Source: Candidatus Gastranaerophilales bacterium
GTDB lineage: Bacteria; Cyanobacteriota; Vampirovibrionia; Gastranaerophilales; Gastranaerophilaceae
Length of the DNA: 35,821 bases
Assembly (NCBI GenBank): GCA_944325545.1
Contig: CALVAM010000021.1
Coordinates: forward strand, 1 to 35,821
Direction: 5' to 3'
The position numbers were made by a program, and so were the translations under genes. The notes under the pieces are model-generated. The model searched no databases. It had not been told where the DNA came from and worked only from the letters and a program-made list of their open reading frames with translations. Positions within the stretch are counted from its first letter, which is position 1, and each line of letters starts with the position of its first letter. Below are positions 18,340 to 26,208 of this stretch, in pieces.

Positions 18340-18359
18340 ACAAATGTAAAGAGGATTGT

Positions 18360-19559
18360 ATGCCAATATATAATTATTCAGCGTTGAAGCAAGGTAAAGA
18401 GATAGTAACCGGAGAAATTACAGCATCAAATTTGAAGGATGCAAAAGATATAGTAAGAAAAATGGGACTTGTTCCAACAAAAATTACTGAATATAATGAA
18501 GCAAAGATGAAAAAATCTGCGAAGCTTGCAGCTTTGTCTTTAACTGAAAAAATTGATTTTATTTCAACTTTTCAAATATTACTGGCTTCTGGTATTCCGG
18601 CTGTTGAGTCGCTTATGTTTATGGAACAAGAGGCTGCAAGAAAAAAAATTCGTGATATGGCTAAAAAGCTAAAGAATCAAATTATGGCAGGTTCTACTTT
18701 TGCAGATACTTTGGCTCGTTATCCGCAAGTTTTTGGTTATATTTTTATAGGTTTAATAAAAGCTGGTGAAGAAGCCGGTGAATTAGAAAAAACTTTAGGT
18801 CGTATAAAGGATTTATTAACAAAACAATCTGATATTAAAGGCAAAGTTATCGGAACTTTAATGTATCCTATGTTTGTCGTAGTTCTGGCATTTATAATTA
18901 CACTTGTAATGTTAATTTTTGTTTTCCCGGCTTTTAAAGAAATGTTTGAGCAACAAGAAAAAGCTCTACCTTTAATTACTTCTATAATGATTAGTGCTGG
19001 AGATTATTTAAAAACTTATTGGTATACGATTCCAATATTTATTTTAATATTTGTTGCATTTTGTATAGTAGTTTTGAAATGGCAGCCTGCAAGAAACGTA
19101 TTAGATAAGTTAGTTTTGAAAATTCCGTTATTGAATAATTTAATTATGTATTCAAATTATTCAAACTTTTTATCGGTAATGAGTGTCTCTTATGATGCTG
19201 GTATCCCTATTGTAGATTGCTTACATTTGGCTGTAATTACTCTTACTAATTCTGTATTAAAGAACAAATTGAGTAATGCAATTGTTAAGGTTCAACAAGG
19301 GCTTCAAGTATCACAAGCTTTTAAAGCAACTAAGATTGTTCCGAAAATGCTTTTATTTATGATTGCAACCGGTGAACAATCCGGTCGTTTAGGAGATATG
19401 CTTGAGAAAGGCGTAAATTTCCTCGATAAAACTTTAGATGGTATTATTGATACTATGACAAAAATGATTGAGCCTATTATGCTTATTGTAATCGGTAGTA
19501 TTGTTCTTGTCATGGCACTAGCCTTGTATCTACCTTTATTCCAATCATATATGAGTTAA
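18360..19559 (+). CDS. GspF/PilC-type inner-membrane platform protein
   Basis: 399 aa polytopic protein that couples the assembly ATPase to pilin polymerisation. It starts with the typical MPIYNYSALKQGKEIVTGEI, has two GspF domains (about 65-190 and 265-390), and three membrane helices (about 168-192, 218-240 and 372-395). Motifs GEEAGELEKTL and ATGEQSGRLGDMLEKG mark the end of each repeat, as usual in this family. AGAGGA lies 6 nt before ATG. It is third in the core order secretin-ATPase-platform; no pilin, prepilin peptidase or PilM/N/O gene lies within the window. Confidence 0.95.
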   Translation: MPIYNYSALKQGKEIVTGEITASNLKDAKDIVRKMGLVPTKITEYNEAKMKKSAKLAALSLTEKIDFISTFQILLASGIPAVESLMFMEQEAARKKIRDMAKKLKNQIMAGSTFADTLARYPQVFGYIFIGLIKAGEEAGELEKTLGRIKDLLTKQSDIKGKVIGTLMYPMFVVVLAFIITLVMLIFVFPAFKEMFEQQEKALPLITSIMISAGDYLKTYWYTIPIFILIFVAFCIVVLKWQPARNVLDKLVLKIPLLNNLIMYSNYSNFLSVMSVSYDAGIPIVDCLHLAVITLTNSVLKNKLSNAIVKVQQGLQVSQAFKATKIVPKMLLFMIATGEQSGRLGDMLEKGVNFLDKTLDGIIDTMTKMIEPIMLIVIGSIVLVMALALYLPLFQSYMS

Positions 19560-19577
19560 AAAAGAAAGAATTTAAAT

Positions 19578-19859
19578 ATGGAAAATAAAGAAATTTTAGA
19601 ATTAACAACATCTGCTTGGAGAGAAAAAGTTTATATTGAAACAACAGAATATGTTATAAAAGGTTATGTTTTCATGCCTAAAATTGGTAAAAGAAATAGA
19701 CTTTTATCTGAAATCTTGAATACTACTAAGCAATTTATAGCAGTAAAAAATTGTTCAATGGAATCTAAGTTGGTTCCTCAAAAAGATGTAGAATATCACG
19801 AGTTTATTCAAGTAAACCTATCAACAATATTGATAATGAGACCTCTAAATGATGACTAA
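19578..19859 (+). CDS. Small cytoplasmic protein at end of pilus operon
   Basis: 93 aa, mostly beta-strand pattern (REKVYIETTEYVIKGYVFMP, then FIAVKNCSMES and FIQVNLSTILIMRP). No signal peptide or membrane segment. I recall similar short proteins following type IV pilus ATPase/platform genes in related genomes, but cannot name a function. It starts 18 nt after the platform gene with a weak purine-rich site, and its stop overlaps the next gene's start by 11 nt, so it is cotranscribed both ways. Confidence 0.75.
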   Translation: MENKEILELTTSAWREKVYIETTEYVIKGYVFMPKIGKRNRLLSEILNTTKQFIAVKNCSMESKLVPQKDVEYHEFIQVNLSTILIMRPLNDD

Positions 19860-20667
19860 AACATATATTATAACAGGTGCTACTTCCGGTATTGGAAAAG
19901 CATTACTAAAAAAACTTGCAAATGATAATATAATTTTTGCTAGTTACAGAAATGATAAATATTTAGAAGAATTAAAAGAAATTTCACCTAATATTTATCC
20001 TTTTTATCTTGACTACGATAAAGAAGAAACAATTAAATCCGCAACAGAATTTATTTCATCAAAATGTACTAAAATCGATACGATTATAAATGCTGTAGGT
20101 TATGTTGTTGCGGGACCAATTGAAAAAATTGATATAAATGAAATTAAGCATCAATTTAATATTAATACATTAGGACATTTAGAATTTTCTAGAAGTTTAT
20201 TAAATTTATTAGAAAATGGAAAAATAATAAATATTAGTTCAATGGCAAGCTATGGAGTTTTTCCTTTTATAGCACCTTATTGTGCATCAAAGAAATGTCT
20301 AGACATGTTATTCAATTCTCTTTTGTTAGAAACTAAAAAAAATATAAAAATTATTTCTGTAAAGCCCGGTGTAATATCAACTCCTCTTTGGGAAAAATCA
20401 ATTCAAGAAAATTCAAAACATTTTAATATCTCTCAAGGATATGAAAAAGAAATGCAATTTTTAATCGCAAATGCTAAAAAAAATTCAACAAAAGGACTTA
20501 ATGTAGAAAAAGTTGTTAATAAAATTATACAAATTGATAATACAAAAAATCCCAAATTATCTTATAATATAGGATTTGATGCCATTTGCGTAAGCATATT
20601 ATCAAAATTACCACAAAAATACGTAAATTATGGTATTAAATACCTAATGAAATACAGAATTAAATGA
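19849..20667 (+). CDS. Short-chain dehydrogenase/reductase (SDR)
   Basis: 272 aa NAD(P)-dependent oxidoreductase of the classical SDR type. The Rossmann glycine motif TGATSGIG lies at about residues 9-16; the structural motif NAVGYVV follows near 80; the catalytic Ser is in NISSMASYG (about 130) and the YCASK (YxxxK) motif near 144. The C-terminal region (KYVNYGIKYLMKYRIK) is basic. Substrate cannot be told; members of this kind reduce ketones, aldehydes or acyl thioesters. Two adjacent ATG codons (19849, 19852) overlap the preceding gene. Its place at the tail of a pilus operon is probably coincidental coupling. Confidence 0.92.
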   Translation: MMTKTYIITGATSGIGKALLKKLANDNIIFASYRNDKYLEELKEISPNIYPFYLDYDKEETIKSATEFISSKCTKIDTIINAVGYVVAGPIEKIDINEIKHQFNINTLGHLEFSRSLLNLLENGKIINISSMASYGVFPFIAPYCASKKCLDMLFNSLLLETKKNIKIISVKPGVISTPLWEKSIQENSKHFNISQGYEKEMQFLIANAKKNSTKGLNVEKVVNKIIQIDNTKNPKLSYNIGFDAICVSILSKLPQKYVNYGIKYLMKYRIK

Positions 20668-20676
20668 TAAATAAAT

Positions 20677-20708
20677 AAAAAAAAGACCTTGTATAAATAA
20701 CCAAGGCC
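20677..20708 (-). terminator. Minus-oriented intrinsic terminator without an obvious gene
   Basis: On the minus strand GGCCTTG (20708-20702), a 10-nt loop and CAAGGTC (20691-20685) pair over 7 bp (one G-U), followed by eight T (20684-20677). The plus-strand side lacks a T tract, so it fits poorly as terminator of the dehydrogenase. It could still weakly serve that gene. Confidence 0.65.
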
Positions 20709-20728
20709 TGTCCGTTTAAATAAGAAGA
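20685..20728 (-). ncRNA. Possible very short RNA ending at the orphan terminator
   Basis: TTGATG (20762-20757), 16-nt spacer and TATAAA (20740-20735) on the minus strand would start a transcript near 20728, ending at the terminator at 20677. The product would be about 50 nt, with a pyrimidine-rich 5' end (GCTCTCTCTTCTT). The promoter is a fair match only. Confidence 0.3.
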
Positions 20729-20826
20729 GAGAGCTTTATATACTATTTTAAAATCTCATCAAAAAAATTTTTGCTACCTTAGTGTCAAACATTTTACAAA
20801 AGTTTACATTACCAATTTAAACTTTT

Positions 20827-20851
20827 TGAACTTTTTTCATTAAATTTCGTT
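20827..20851 (+). promoter_or_regulatory. ECF-sigma-type promoter of the anti-sigma/sigma operon
   Basis: TGAAC (20827-20831), exactly 16 nt, then CGTT (20848-20851). This matches the TGAAC-N16-CGT form shared by many ECF sigma factors, suggesting autoregulation. A housekeeping -10-like TATACT (20851-20856) overlaps, with TTGAAC 19 nt upstream. Confidence 0.6.
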
Positions 20852-20876
20852 ATACTAGTATAAGAGGTAACAAATT

Positions 20877-21221
20877 ATGAAAGATAAATGCTCAAAATAT
20901 GAAAGTTTATTTGTTTTTTCTGGCGATGATGTATTAAAGAAACACATAGAAGAATGTGAAGATTGTCGTCGAGAAGATGAAAAAATGCAAAAAGTTTCAG
21001 AATTAATAAACGAAGTTAAATTCTATTATAGAAAAAAACAGAAAAAAATAATAAATTTTAAAATTGCTTGTGCTATGAGTTTAGTATTATTTTCAACATT
21101 ATCTTTAGGAATTTTAACTTCAAATAATGATTTAATAGATACATTAATGTATGGAGAGACTTTAACAGCGGAAGAGTTAGGCTTTCCTGTTGATTCGTAC
21201 GGTTTAATAATGGTGGATTAA
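20877..21221 (+). CDS. Anti-sigma factor with zf-HC2-type zinc motif
   Basis: 114 aa. The N-terminal cytoplasmic part carries a zinc-binding anti-sigma motif: C5, then HIEECEDC (H-x3-C-x2-C, about residues 23-30). One transmembrane helix follows (about 63-81, FKIACAMSLVLFSTLSLGIL) and a short periplasmic tail of about 30 residues. The start is set by AGAGGT 8 nt before ATG. Its stop overlaps the sigma gene start (TAATG), so the pair is translationally coupled. It would hold the ECF sigma factor inactive at the membrane until a periplasmic signal triggers release. The gene order, anti-sigma before sigma, is less common. Confidence 0.85.
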   Translation: MKDKCSKYESLFVFSGDDVLKKHIEECEDCRREDEKMQKVSELINEVKFYYRKKQKKIINFKIACAMSLVLFSTLSLGILTSNNDLIDTLMYGETLTAEELGFPVDSYGLIMVD

Positions 21222-21718
21222 TGAATTTTAATGAAATAATTAAGCAAAACAGAAACAATATACGAAGTATAATCAAATTAATTACAAAACAAGATAATGA
21301 AGATATTGAGCAAGAAGTTTATATAAAACTATGGAAAAATAAAGATAAATACCAAGAAAAGGGTTCTTTTAAAAGTTGGGTAAATACTATTGCTAAAAAT
21401 ACTTCTAAAGATTATTTAAAGTCAAAAGTTGTAAAATATGAACAAAATTCTACATCAGAAGATTTAATTTTAAATAGTATAAAGGATAAAAAAAGTACTC
21501 CGGAAAAATCGTTATTAATATCAGAGCGTCAACAAAAGATAGTAGATGCGATAGAAAAATTAAAACCAAAATTAAAAGAGGTTATTATGTTATGTGAAAT
21601 AAATGGATACACATACGAGCAGGCAGCAAAACAGTTAAAATGTCCTATAGGAACTGTGAAATCAAGAATATATAATGCTAAAAAAGAATTAGCAGAGAAT
21701 TTAAAAGAATTATTATAA
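21221..21718 (+). CDS. ECF-type RNA polymerase sigma factor
   Basis: 165 aa, the size of a group IV sigma factor with only regions 2 and 4. Region 2 runs from about residue 10 to 75 (DNEDIEQEVYIKLWKNKDKY, then FKSWVNTIAKNTSKDYLKSK). Region 4 covers the last 55 residues, with the helix-turn-helix GYTYEQAAKQLKCPIGTVKS RIYNAKKEL. Region 3 is absent, as expected. It is coupled to the upstream membrane anti-sigma gene and followed 14 nt later by a periplasmic Spy/CpxP-like gene, giving a self-contained stress-response operon. Likely regulated by its own product through the promoter at 20827. Confidence 0.94.
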   Translation: MNFNEIIKQNRNNIRSIIKLITKQDNEDIEQEVYIKLWKNKDKYQEKGSFKSWVNTIAKNTSKDYLKSKVVKYEQNSTSEDLILNSIKDKKSTPEKSLLISERQQKIVDAIEKLKPKLKEVIMLCEINGYTYEQAAKQLKCPIGTVKSRIYNAKKELAENLKELL

Positions 21719-21732
21719 AAGAGAGGTGAATT

Positions 21733-22239
21733 ATGAAAAAATTAGCAGTAATGTTATGTGTTTTAGGAGCTTTATCAACTGTTGCAATTGCAGCTGAAGA
21801 TAATACACAAAAAGTAAATGAAGGAATTAAGAATCCTCCGACAAAAGAAGAAATGATAGCAAAACGTCAGGCAAGAGAAGCTGCTTTTGAACAAAAATTA
21901 GGATTAACGGCTGAACAAAAAACAAAAGCGAAAGAAATTCGTCAAAAAGGTCATGAACAATTAAAACCATTATTTGAACAAATAAAATTAAAGAAACAAG
22001 AAGCAGAAATGGTTAAATTATCAAGAATTGCAACTTGGGCACAAGAAGAAAAATTAGCACAAATTGATAAAGAAATTAAAGATTTAAAAAAACAAATTAA
22101 TGAGATAAGAAAAGATAATATGAAAGAATTTGAATCAATTTTAACTAAATCTCAAAAAAAGACTTTAAAACAAATGAAAAATGATGGGCGTAAGAAGTAT
22201 AAGGAAATGCATAAAAAACAAATGGAATTAAAAAAATAA
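21733..22239 (+). CDS. Periplasmic Spy/CpxP-like (LTxxQ) protein
   Basis: 168 aa. Signal peptide MKKLAVMLCVLGALSTVAIA, cleavage before AEDN. The mature part is all-helical and highly charged, with an LTAEQ motif near residue 58 and a degenerate second one (ILTKSQKKTL, about 140), the pattern of the Spy/CpxP/CnrX periplasmic family of ATP-independent chaperones and metal or stress sensors. GAGAGGTG precedes ATG. It lacks an obvious His-rich metal site. Being the last gene of the anti-sigma/sigma operon, it may be the effector, the sensor, or both. A strong terminator follows. Confidence 0.85.
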   Translation: MKKLAVMLCVLGALSTVAIAAEDNTQKVNEGIKNPPTKEEMIAKRQAREAAFEQKLGLTAEQKTKAKEIRQKGHEQLKPLFEQIKLKKQEAEMVKLSRIATWAQEEKLAQIDKEIKDLKKQINEIRKDNMKEFESILTKSQKKTLKQMKNDGRKKYKEMHKKQMELKK

Positions 22240-22243
22240 AAAG

Positions 22244-22278
22244 AATAAGCGGCGGATTTTTTAAATCTGCCGCTTATT
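22244..22278. terminator. Strong bidirectional terminator
   Basis: AATAAGCGGCGGATTT and AAATCTGCCGCTTATT form a 16-bp stem with one G-U pair and a 3-nt loop. It sits between convergent genes ending at 22239 (+) and 22298 (-). Confidence 0.85.
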
Positions 22279-22297
22279 GTAGTGCATTATATGTGTG

Positions 22298-23560
22298 TTA
22301 ATTAAGTCTTTCCAAAGCTCTAGTTGCAGTAATTGACACATCAGGATTCGTATCAGCTTGAGCTAAAGTATAAATTGTTGTTAATTCATCTTTATATTCC
22401 GGCCTTTGAATATGTCTTAAAGCATCTAAAGCTGCTATTTTCACGCCTGAATTTGGATTGAAACGTAGAGCATCAACCATTGCAGAACTACCAGGAATAT
22501 CTGTTAGTGGAACAACATTTCCGGTTTGTTTTTCAACTTCATCAATATAAACTTTTGCTAAAACAGCCATAGTATATAAAGCATATTCTTTATTACGTTC
22601 TGCTTGTTCCATTGGGGATAATTCATTTGCTAGAGTGATTTCTTGTTGTGTTAAATTGTATGGTAAACTACTTGGGCTACTGCTGTTTTTATTTTCTTCT
22701 AAAGCTATAAAATTAGCTATAACTTTCTTTCTTGCTTCTATTTGTTCATTTGTCGGAGTATCTAAATTCATAGTATCCTTTTTTGAGATATCAATCAATG
22801 AAGAAAAAACTTCTCTCACTATATATGGAACAGCATTTTCGGGGTTATCTAACGAAATTCTTGCAATTTCTTCCATTTGTTGAGCTTGTATATCAAAATT
22901 AGGGTTTGATAAGTTTGATAATACCAGAGGAATATCAACTTTTGGTTTTATTTCTTCTGATTCAATAATTTCTGGTCGTTTTATTTCTGAAACATCAGCT
23001 CTTTTATCTTCGGCCTCTTTAACCTCAGTTTCCATTATCTTTACATCATCAATAATTTCATCTTTGAGTTCTTTTAAATTATCAGAACCCTTTTCAGCTT
23101 CTATTGTTGTATAGTTAGGCTCTGGAACAACAACATCTTTTTCTTCAGAAACAGCAACTTCTTCTTCTGAATTTATATCTTGTTCTGGTTCAATTTCTTC
23201 GGTAAAATCAATTTCTTCATAATCTTCACCTTTAGAAGATTCTAACTCTATCTCATTTTCTATCTTAGGCAAAATAACATTTGTAGTTTGGTATGCAACA
23301 TGAAATCCCTTAGGTAAATCTATTGGATGAATATTTGCCATATCATATGTTATAGGACTTTGTGCCAAAGGATAATCATATATTTTTCTTGTATTTGTAT
23401 TAATCGAAGGATTATCAACATTTATATCTACAGCATTATATATTCCGTTATCTGTAACTTGTTGAATAGAATCTTCTTTGTTTACAGTAGGATTTTTTAT
23501 ATGAATTTTTACGGCATTATAATTTGGTTTATTAATATTATTATCAATTGATTGAACCAT
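22298..23560 (-). CDS. Acidic protein with duplicated N-terminal motif and HEAT-like C-terminus
   Basis: 420 aa, no signal peptide. The N-terminus holds two copies of a YNAV-x-I-x-NP motif: NYNAVKIHIKNPTVN (about 13-27) and IYNAVDINVDNPSIN (about 40-54). The middle (about 100-210) is a long low-complexity acidic region rich in Glu, probably disordered. The C-terminal half (about 220-420) is helical with HEAT/PBS-like repeats, clearest in VKIAALDALRHIQRPEYKDE and NPDVSITATRALERLN. This suggests a binding scaffold, with partner unknown. It lies downstream of the motA-motB cluster on the same strand, but about 96 bp separate them. The terminator at 22244-22278 closes the transcript. Confidence 0.75.
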   Translation of the reverse strand: MVQSIDNNINKPNYNAVKIHIKNPTVNKEDSIQQVTDNGIYNAVDINVDNPSINTNTRKIYDYPLAQSPITYDMANIHPIDLPKGFHVAYQTTNVILPKIENEIELESSKGEDYEEIDFTEEIEPEQDINSEEEVAVSEEKDVVVPEPNYTTIEAEKGSDNLKELKDEIIDDVKIMETEVKEAEDKRADVSEIKRPEIIESEEIKPKVDIPLVLSNLSNPNFDIQAQQMEEIARISLDNPENAVPYIVREVFSSLIDISKKDTMNLDTPTNEQIEARKKVIANFIALEENKNSSSPSSLPYNLTQQEITLANELSPMEQAERNKEYALYTMAVLAKVYIDEVEKQTGNVVPLTDIPGSSAMVDALRFNPNSGVKIAALDALRHIQRPEYKDELTTIYTLAQADTNPDVSITATRALERLN

Positions 23561-23656
23561 TTTTTACACTTCCTTTCGACACATACACTACTTATGATTT
23601 ATTAATACACCTAAATTTTTTTAATTGCTTATTTATCAAAAGATATTTACAAATAT

Positions 23657-24259
23657 TTACAAATTTATCACATCCAAATTTTTATATTCAAAAATTTTTC
23701 TAATGTTATTTTTCATCTTTTGTTCTGCAAGTAAAACCCCTACAATTGCCTCTAATTGAGCTACTGGCATCATATTATTTGGTAAATTAGTAAAACCATA
23801 TTCGAATTTTAACGCAGACTGCAAAAACTTGCAATCAGCAGAAGATCTTTCTTTATAATTAGAATACAAATTCATTTTTTGCCTTGTTAAATATACTTCA
23901 AATCTACTTACATCAATACTTTGATTTTTCAAATTCAATAACAAATCACACCCTCTAGAAGAAAATCTTTGCATCCAATTATCTTTATTTATAAATTTAT
24001 TAGCATTAGAATGTATTAATTGATAAGGTTTAGAAAGAACTCTCCATTTACCATCTAACATAGTATTATCCCAAGGTAAAGAAACACAAATCACTGAATT
24101 TTTTAAAGAAACATAATTATCAAAAAAAGTTTGAACATCACTCATAGAAAAAAGTTTATCAACATAGATCAAATCTCCGGATAAAATCTCTCTAACAGCA
24201 ACTCCTGTTTCAATAGAAGAAGTTGGAGCTAATGAAATACCCACCAAATGAGTTATCAT
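23657..24259 (-). CDS. Unknown protein overlapping motB, possible RNase H-like fold
   Basis: 200 aa, cytoplasmic. The N-terminal pattern (LVGISLAPTSSIETGVAV, then a strand VICVSLPW) recalls DUF429 or other RNase H/actin-like folds, where a GxDxA-type strand is followed by a TG hairpin. However, the usual catalytic Asp is not evident at the first strand, so I keep the function open. Its start codon overlaps the motB stop by 4 nt (ATGA-type overlap), so it is translationally coupled to the flagellar stator genes. That linkage is the best clue to its job. Confidence 0.7.
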   Translation of the reverse strand: MITHLVGISLAPTSSIETGVAVREILSGDLIYVDKLFSMSDVQTFFDNYVSLKNSVICVSLPWDNTMLDGKWRVLSKPYQLIHSNANKFINKDNWMQRFSSRGCDLLLNLKNQSIDVSRFEVYLTRQKMNLYSNYKERSSADCKFLQSALKFEYGFTNLPNNMMPVAQLEAIVGVLLAEQKMKNNIRKIFEYKNLDVINL

Positions 24260-25332
24260 AGCCCGAAATCCTCATCTTCAGGGGTATTAGAATTAAGTTT
24301 TATAACTCTTTTTTCAATAGCTGGCATTATATCATCATCATTATCATTTGAAACATCATTACTTATATTAATGTATAAATCTTTATTTTGTTTTGATAAA
24401 TTATCTTTTTTTTGTTTTTCTATTAAACGTTTTCTATGTTCTTCCAACAATTTTTTTGCAGCAGGAGAAATTGAATCTCCTTCAACTTTTGCAATAACTT
24501 CCATTCTTTGTTTTTGGATATTTTCTTGTTCTTCCTTAGTCAAATTAAAAGAATTATCATTTCTCGTTTCAAAATGTCTTTTATACTTATTTTTCATAAT
24601 AAGAATTTCAACCCTTCTGTTAATAGGATCTCTTGGTGAAATAGAAGATTTTAGCGGTCTTGTATCAGCATAACCTATAGCTGAAAATAAAGACGGTGAA
24701 AACTTAAATCTATTAATCATATACCTGACAACAGCTGAAGCTCTTGCAGAAGAAAGTTCCCAATTAGAAGGATATTTTTCTGTATGAATAGGATCGCTAT
24801 CTGTATGTCCTTCTATTCTCATAGAATGAAGTATAAATTTTTTGCAAATTAATACTCCAACTTTATCAAGCATTTTTCTGGCATTTGCATCAAGATAAGC
24901 TGAAGCAGGGGCAAAAAGATATTTATCGTCAAAAGTTAATAGTAAGCCTTTGTCTGTAATCTCGGTAGTAATTCCTTCTAATTCATCCATTTCTTTAAGT
25001 TTTTGGATTTCTTCTTCAATATCTTTAAAAGATTCATCTTCGTATTTTGGATTTATAAATTCCATCATAAGACTAGGGATAAAAGAATTTGCTTGTTGTT
25101 CGTCAAATAAAGAATTGCTGCCGTCCATAACAGATTGTTGCCCATCAAACATAGCTCCTTGACTAAAAGCTTGTTTAAGAGATTCTTCTAATTTTTCAAA
25201 ATCAGCAACATCAACTTGAGCTAAAGCGTATAAAACTACGAATGTAGCAAACAGGAGTGTGATAAAGTCGGCATAAGAAACCAACCATCTTTCAAGATTT
25301 TCGTGTTCAGGATGTTTTTGTTTTTTAGCCAT
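24256..25332 (-). CDS. motB: Flagellar motor stator protein MotB
   Basis: 358 aa. The single transmembrane helix (about 17-38) carries the essential proton/sodium-binding aspartate, D22 in SYADFITLLFA. A plug/linker region follows, and an OmpA-type peptidoglycan-binding domain lies at about 145-265 (MRIEGHTDSDPIHTEKYPSN, then ELSSARASAVVRYMI). After it comes a charged tail of about 90 residues, longer than in most MotB proteins. Overlaps motA by 8 bp and the following gene by 4 bp: one operon. MotB anchors the MotA4-5MotB2 stator to the cell wall. Confidence 0.95.
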   Translation of the reverse strand: MAKKQKHPEHENLERWLVSYADFITLLFATFVVLYALAQVDVADFEKLEESLKQAFSQGAMFDGQQSVMDGSNSLFDEQQANSFIPSLMMEFINPKYEDESFKDIEEEIQKLKEMDELEGITTEITDKGLLLTFDDKYLFAPASAYLDANARKMLDKVGVLICKKFILHSMRIEGHTDSDPIHTEKYPSNWELSSARASAVVRYMINRFKFSPSLFSAIGYADTRPLKSSISPRDPINRRVEILIMKNKYKRHFETRNDNSFNLTKEEQENIQKQRMEVIAKVEGDSISPAAKKLLEEHRKRLIEKQKKDNLSKQNKDLYINISNDVSNDNDDDIMPAIEKRVIKLNSNTPEDEDFGL

Positions 25333-26095
25333 TAACTCTTTCGTCTTTCTTTTCGTCTAAAATAAATGAACGTAACTTTCTTTCAATTAAAACAGGACTT
25401 TCTCCAGCCTGAATAGAAAGAACCCCTTCAAGTATTATATTTTTGTATAAAAATACACTTTGATAAATAAATTTAATTCTTGTACTAATAGGAATCATAA
25501 CTAAGTTAGCCGCAAAAAGACCATAAATGGTCGCAACGAAAGCAACGGCAATTCCGGCTCCTAATTTAGAAGGATCAGAAAGATTTTGCATAACTTGGAT
25601 AAGTCCCATAACAGCTCCGATAATACCCAAGGTAGGAGAATATCCTCCAAAAGATTCAAATACTTTTGCTGCGTTGTTTACGTAGTTTTCAAGTTGTTCA
25701 ATTTGGTTTTCTAACATTTCTCTAACAAGAGTCGGATCAGTACCATCCGCAACAGCTCCCAAACCAAGCGTTAATAAAGAATCAGATGCATTATTAGCTT
25801 CTTTTTCCAAAGATATAATCCCTTCCTTTCTGGCCTTAGTTGCGAAACCTCCTATTTCGGATATTAAGGCATCAAAATCTACATTTGGGGGCATAAAGAC
25901 GTCTTTCAAGATTTTAACTGCTGAGGCAAGAGTTTTAGGAGGGAAACTTAATATAACCGCTCCGCTTGTACCACCTAATACAATGAAAGCTGCTGTAATC
26001 TGTAATAGCTGACCGATATTGCCGCCTTCCATTGCTTGACCAATTAAAATCATTGTTATCCCGAAAAACAGCCCTATGACTGCAAATATATCCAT
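25325..26095 (-). CDS. motA: Flagellar motor stator protein MotA
   Basis: 256 aa inner-membrane channel subunit that, with MotB, converts ion flow into flagellar rotation. Four hydrophobic segments are visible (about 2-20, 30-50, 150-170 and 180-200), with the large cytoplasmic loop between the second and third. GGYSPTLGIIGAVMGLIQVM covers the conserved third-segment region, including the conserved Pro. CGGAGA lies about 6 nt before ATG. Several TATA-rich stretches sit in the 113-bp upstream gap but I cannot choose one promoter with confidence, nor do I see a clear sigma28 site. Confidence 0.94.
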   Translation of the reverse strand: MDIFAVIGLFFGITMILIGQAMEGGNIGQLLQITAAFIVLGGTSGAVILSFPPKTLASAVKILKDVFMPPNVDFDALISEIGGFATKARKEGIISLEKEANNASDSLLTLGLGAVADGTDPTLVREMLENQIEQLENYVNNAAKVFESFGGYSPTLGIIGAVMGLIQVMQNLSDPSKLGAGIAVAFVATIYGLFAANLVMIPISTRIKFIYQSVFLYKNIILEGVLSIQAGESPVLIERKLRSFILDEKKDERVNG

Positions 26096-26208
26096 AATTA
26101 TCTCCGATTTTATACTATTCCCTATATATTAAACTATATTTAAATGTCTGTGTAATCCTTTAAACACATTAATTTTATTTAATTATATCTTCATTTAGAA
26201 TTTAAAAT

